A DNA stretch of 5,935 bases from Candidatus Omnitrophota bacterium (GTDB lineage Bacteria > Omnitrophota > Gorgyraeia > Gygaellales > Profunditerraquicolaceae), in assembly GCA_018818365.1 (NCBI GenBank), contig JAHISH010000105.1, forward strand, positions 1 through 5,935, written 5' to 3'. This document shows positions 4,742-5,935 of this stretch, piece after piece. A model generated the notes under the pieces. That model did no database searches. It had not been told where the DNA came from and worked only from the letters and a program-made list of their open reading frames with translations. Both the position numbers and the translations under genes were made by a program. Numbering within the stretch: position 1 is the stretch's first letter; every line of letters begins with the position of its first letter.

Positions 4742-5935
4742 AAAGAAAATATCGCCGGTTTTTCGTATATAGCCTATTGCGAATCGGATGCGTATTCTTT
4801 TTTACCTGTGCGTTCGCCCAAGAGGCACACGAAGAGCTGATCATCGATGTAGATGCAAAATTCGTCCCCACCCATAAAATATTCCGTCCGAATATAGATT
4901 TGAGCGGACGTGGGTTTCATGAGGATATTTCTTGGCCACGGACTCTTGCCTCGCGCAGTGTCTTGGAGACTTGGCAGCAAGATATAGGTTTCCGAGGGCG
5001 ATACCGCGTGCAATATAATCTATGGGAGGTGCACCAGCTTTCAAAAGAAAAAGGCCCGCATGCGAAGTTTGTAGAGAATTATGACGCGCTTTTTCAAAAA
5101 GTTACCAGTGCAGGAGGAGTGGTAATTTTGAACCTCTTTGGGACCCCTGCGGGGCTGGGGCAGGTGCTTGATAAACGAAGTCCCCCCTGGGATATGAAGG
5201 CTTTTAAAGAGGTAGTCAAAGGCCTGATGCGCCAGTTAAGCGGGGTTAAAAAGTACGCGATTTGGTATGAGGTTTGGAACGCGCCTGATTTAGACGAATT
5301 CTTCTTGGGCAGGAAGCAGGAGTATTTTAATCTCTACCGGGCAGTCGCGGAGGCGGCACGGGAGCTCGGCGCCGAGTATAAAATCAAGATTCCCGTCGGT
5401 GGCCCAAGCGTCAGCGGGTGGTTCCAGAGTCTTGAGGGCAATACCGTGGTGACCCCGGAGAAAAGCCTCATTTATGAGCTCATACAGTATTGTTCCCATC
5501 AGCGGTTGCCGTTGGATTTTATTACCTGGCACGGGTATACGACAGATCCCTTAGCGGATAAAGAAAAGACGATTTACAAGAATACTCCGGCGACTTTAAT
5601 CCGGGAGTGGCTTACGTATTTTAATCTTGACCGGGCTATCCCGCTTATTGTCGACGAGTGGAATTATGACCGAAGCGCTAACGTGCTCTCAGAACGGGCC
5701 GAATATTCTTCTGTCGCCGCCAGCTATCTCTTAAGCCGCATTAAAAATATGTACGAAGCTGGCCTGGATAATCAGATATTTTTCTCCCTTGAAGACTTCC
5801 AGGGGAATCCGGAAGGGGTCATCAGGAACGTGGGGCTCTTTTCGTTTAATACCCGCACTCCTCTGGAAAGATCTGCCCCTAAGTCTATGCATAACGTATT
5901 TCGCATGCTTGCCGCGCTCGGCGGAGAATTATATA
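4738..5935 (+). CDS. Secreted GH39-like (clan GH-A) glycoside hydrolase homologue, 3' end outside window
   Basis: The frame from ATG 4738 runs 399 codons to the window edge without a stop. Residues 1-27 form a Sec signal peptide: basic KRKYRR, a hydrophobic core, and AFA before QEAHEE. I see no lipobox, so the protein is probably periplasmic or released. The rest resembles a GH39/clan GH-A TIM barrel (xylosidase, iduronidase and PslG-like proteins): an N-terminal NLWEVHQL strand (94-101), VVILNLFGTP (128-137), WYEVWNAPDL (176-185), EYFNLYRAVAEAAREL (195-210), FITWHGYTTD (261-270) and LIVDEWNYD (303-311). E307 in the last block fits the catalytic nucleophile. The acid/base Glu expected in the WNEP motif is Ala (A182, GCG at 5281), so normal retaining hydrolysis is doubtful. 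The substrate cannot be read from the sequence. The ATGA overlap with ymdB implies translational coupling. The family call is from motif recall and is moderately sure. Confidence 0.72.
   Translation, partial: MKRKYRRFFVYSLLRIGCVFFFTCAFAQEAHEELIIDVDAKFVPTHKIFRPNIDLSGRGFHEDISWPRTLASRSVLETWQQDIGFRGRYRVQYNLWEVHQLSKEKGPHAKFVENYDALFQKVTSAGGVVILNLFGTPAGLGQVLDKRSPPWDMKAFKEVVKGLMRQLSGVKKYAIWYEVWNAPDLDEFFLGRKQEYFNLYRAVAEAARELGAEYKIKIPVGGPSVSGWFQSLEGNTVVTPEKSLIYELIQYCSHQRLPLDFITWHGYTTDPLADKEKTIYKNTPATLIREWLTYFNLDRAIPLIVDEWNYDRSANVLSERAEYSSVAASYLLSRIKNMYEAGLDNQIFFSLEDFQGNPEGVIRNVGLFSFNTRTPLERSAPKSMHNVFRMLAALGGELY

Noticed and set aside
5014..5019. Perfect TATAAT within the GH39-like gene
   Set aside because: No -35-like hexamer 16-18 bases upstream and no gene start just downstream, so likely chance within codons.

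Overview
The window reads as an ordinary, gene-dense bacterial chromosome segment. Seven protein genes all lie on the + strand with short gaps or overlaps, and base composition is balanced. I see no mobile element, CRISPR array, tRNA or rRNA. The combination of a MetV-type folate protein, a NifU scaffold, 5-formyltetrahydrofolate cyclo-ligase, RNase Y and YmdB, followed by an exported glycosidase-like protein, suggests an uncultivated anaerobic Gram-negative lineage. Omnitrophota-like gene neighbourhoods are my best guess. This is inference from gene content and remembered neighbourhoods, not a taxonomic assignment.

Layout. Positions 1-526: a cyclophilin-type peptidyl-prolyl isomerase whose frame is open at the left edge and seems to carry the tail of a signal peptide. 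Positions 527-582: a short gap with a good sigma-70-like promoter placed so that the next mRNA would be leaderless. Positions 583-1236: a cysteine-rich MetV (MTHFR C-terminal domain) protein. Positions 1256-1693: a NifU/IscU Fe-S scaffold. Positions 1680-2276: 5-formyltetrahydrofolate cyclo-ligase, with a near-consensus promoter inside its 5' end. Positions 2351-3904: RNase Y behind a perfect Shine-Dalgarno. Positions 3956-4741: YmdB metallophosphodiesterase. Positions 4738 to the right edge: a secreted GH39-like protein, cut by the window end.

How they fit together. metV, nifU and the cyclo-ligase form a one-carbon/Fe-S group: a folate enzyme partner that binds Fe-S clusters, the scaffold that builds clusters, and an enzyme that returns 5-formyl-THF to the active folate pool. 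rny and ymdB are a pair conserved in many bacteria (RNA decay and a phosphodiesterase linked to biofilm control). The glycosidase-like gene is joined to ymdB by an ATGA overlap.

I found no new multi-gene defence or mobile system. The most notable points are residue changes at positions normally conserved in three neighbouring proteins. The GH39-like protein has Ala where the catalytic acid/base Glu should be, MetV has Phe in its NGPCGG motif, and YmdB has Asp for the metal-binding Asn. Two strong promoter-like sites are also worth testing.
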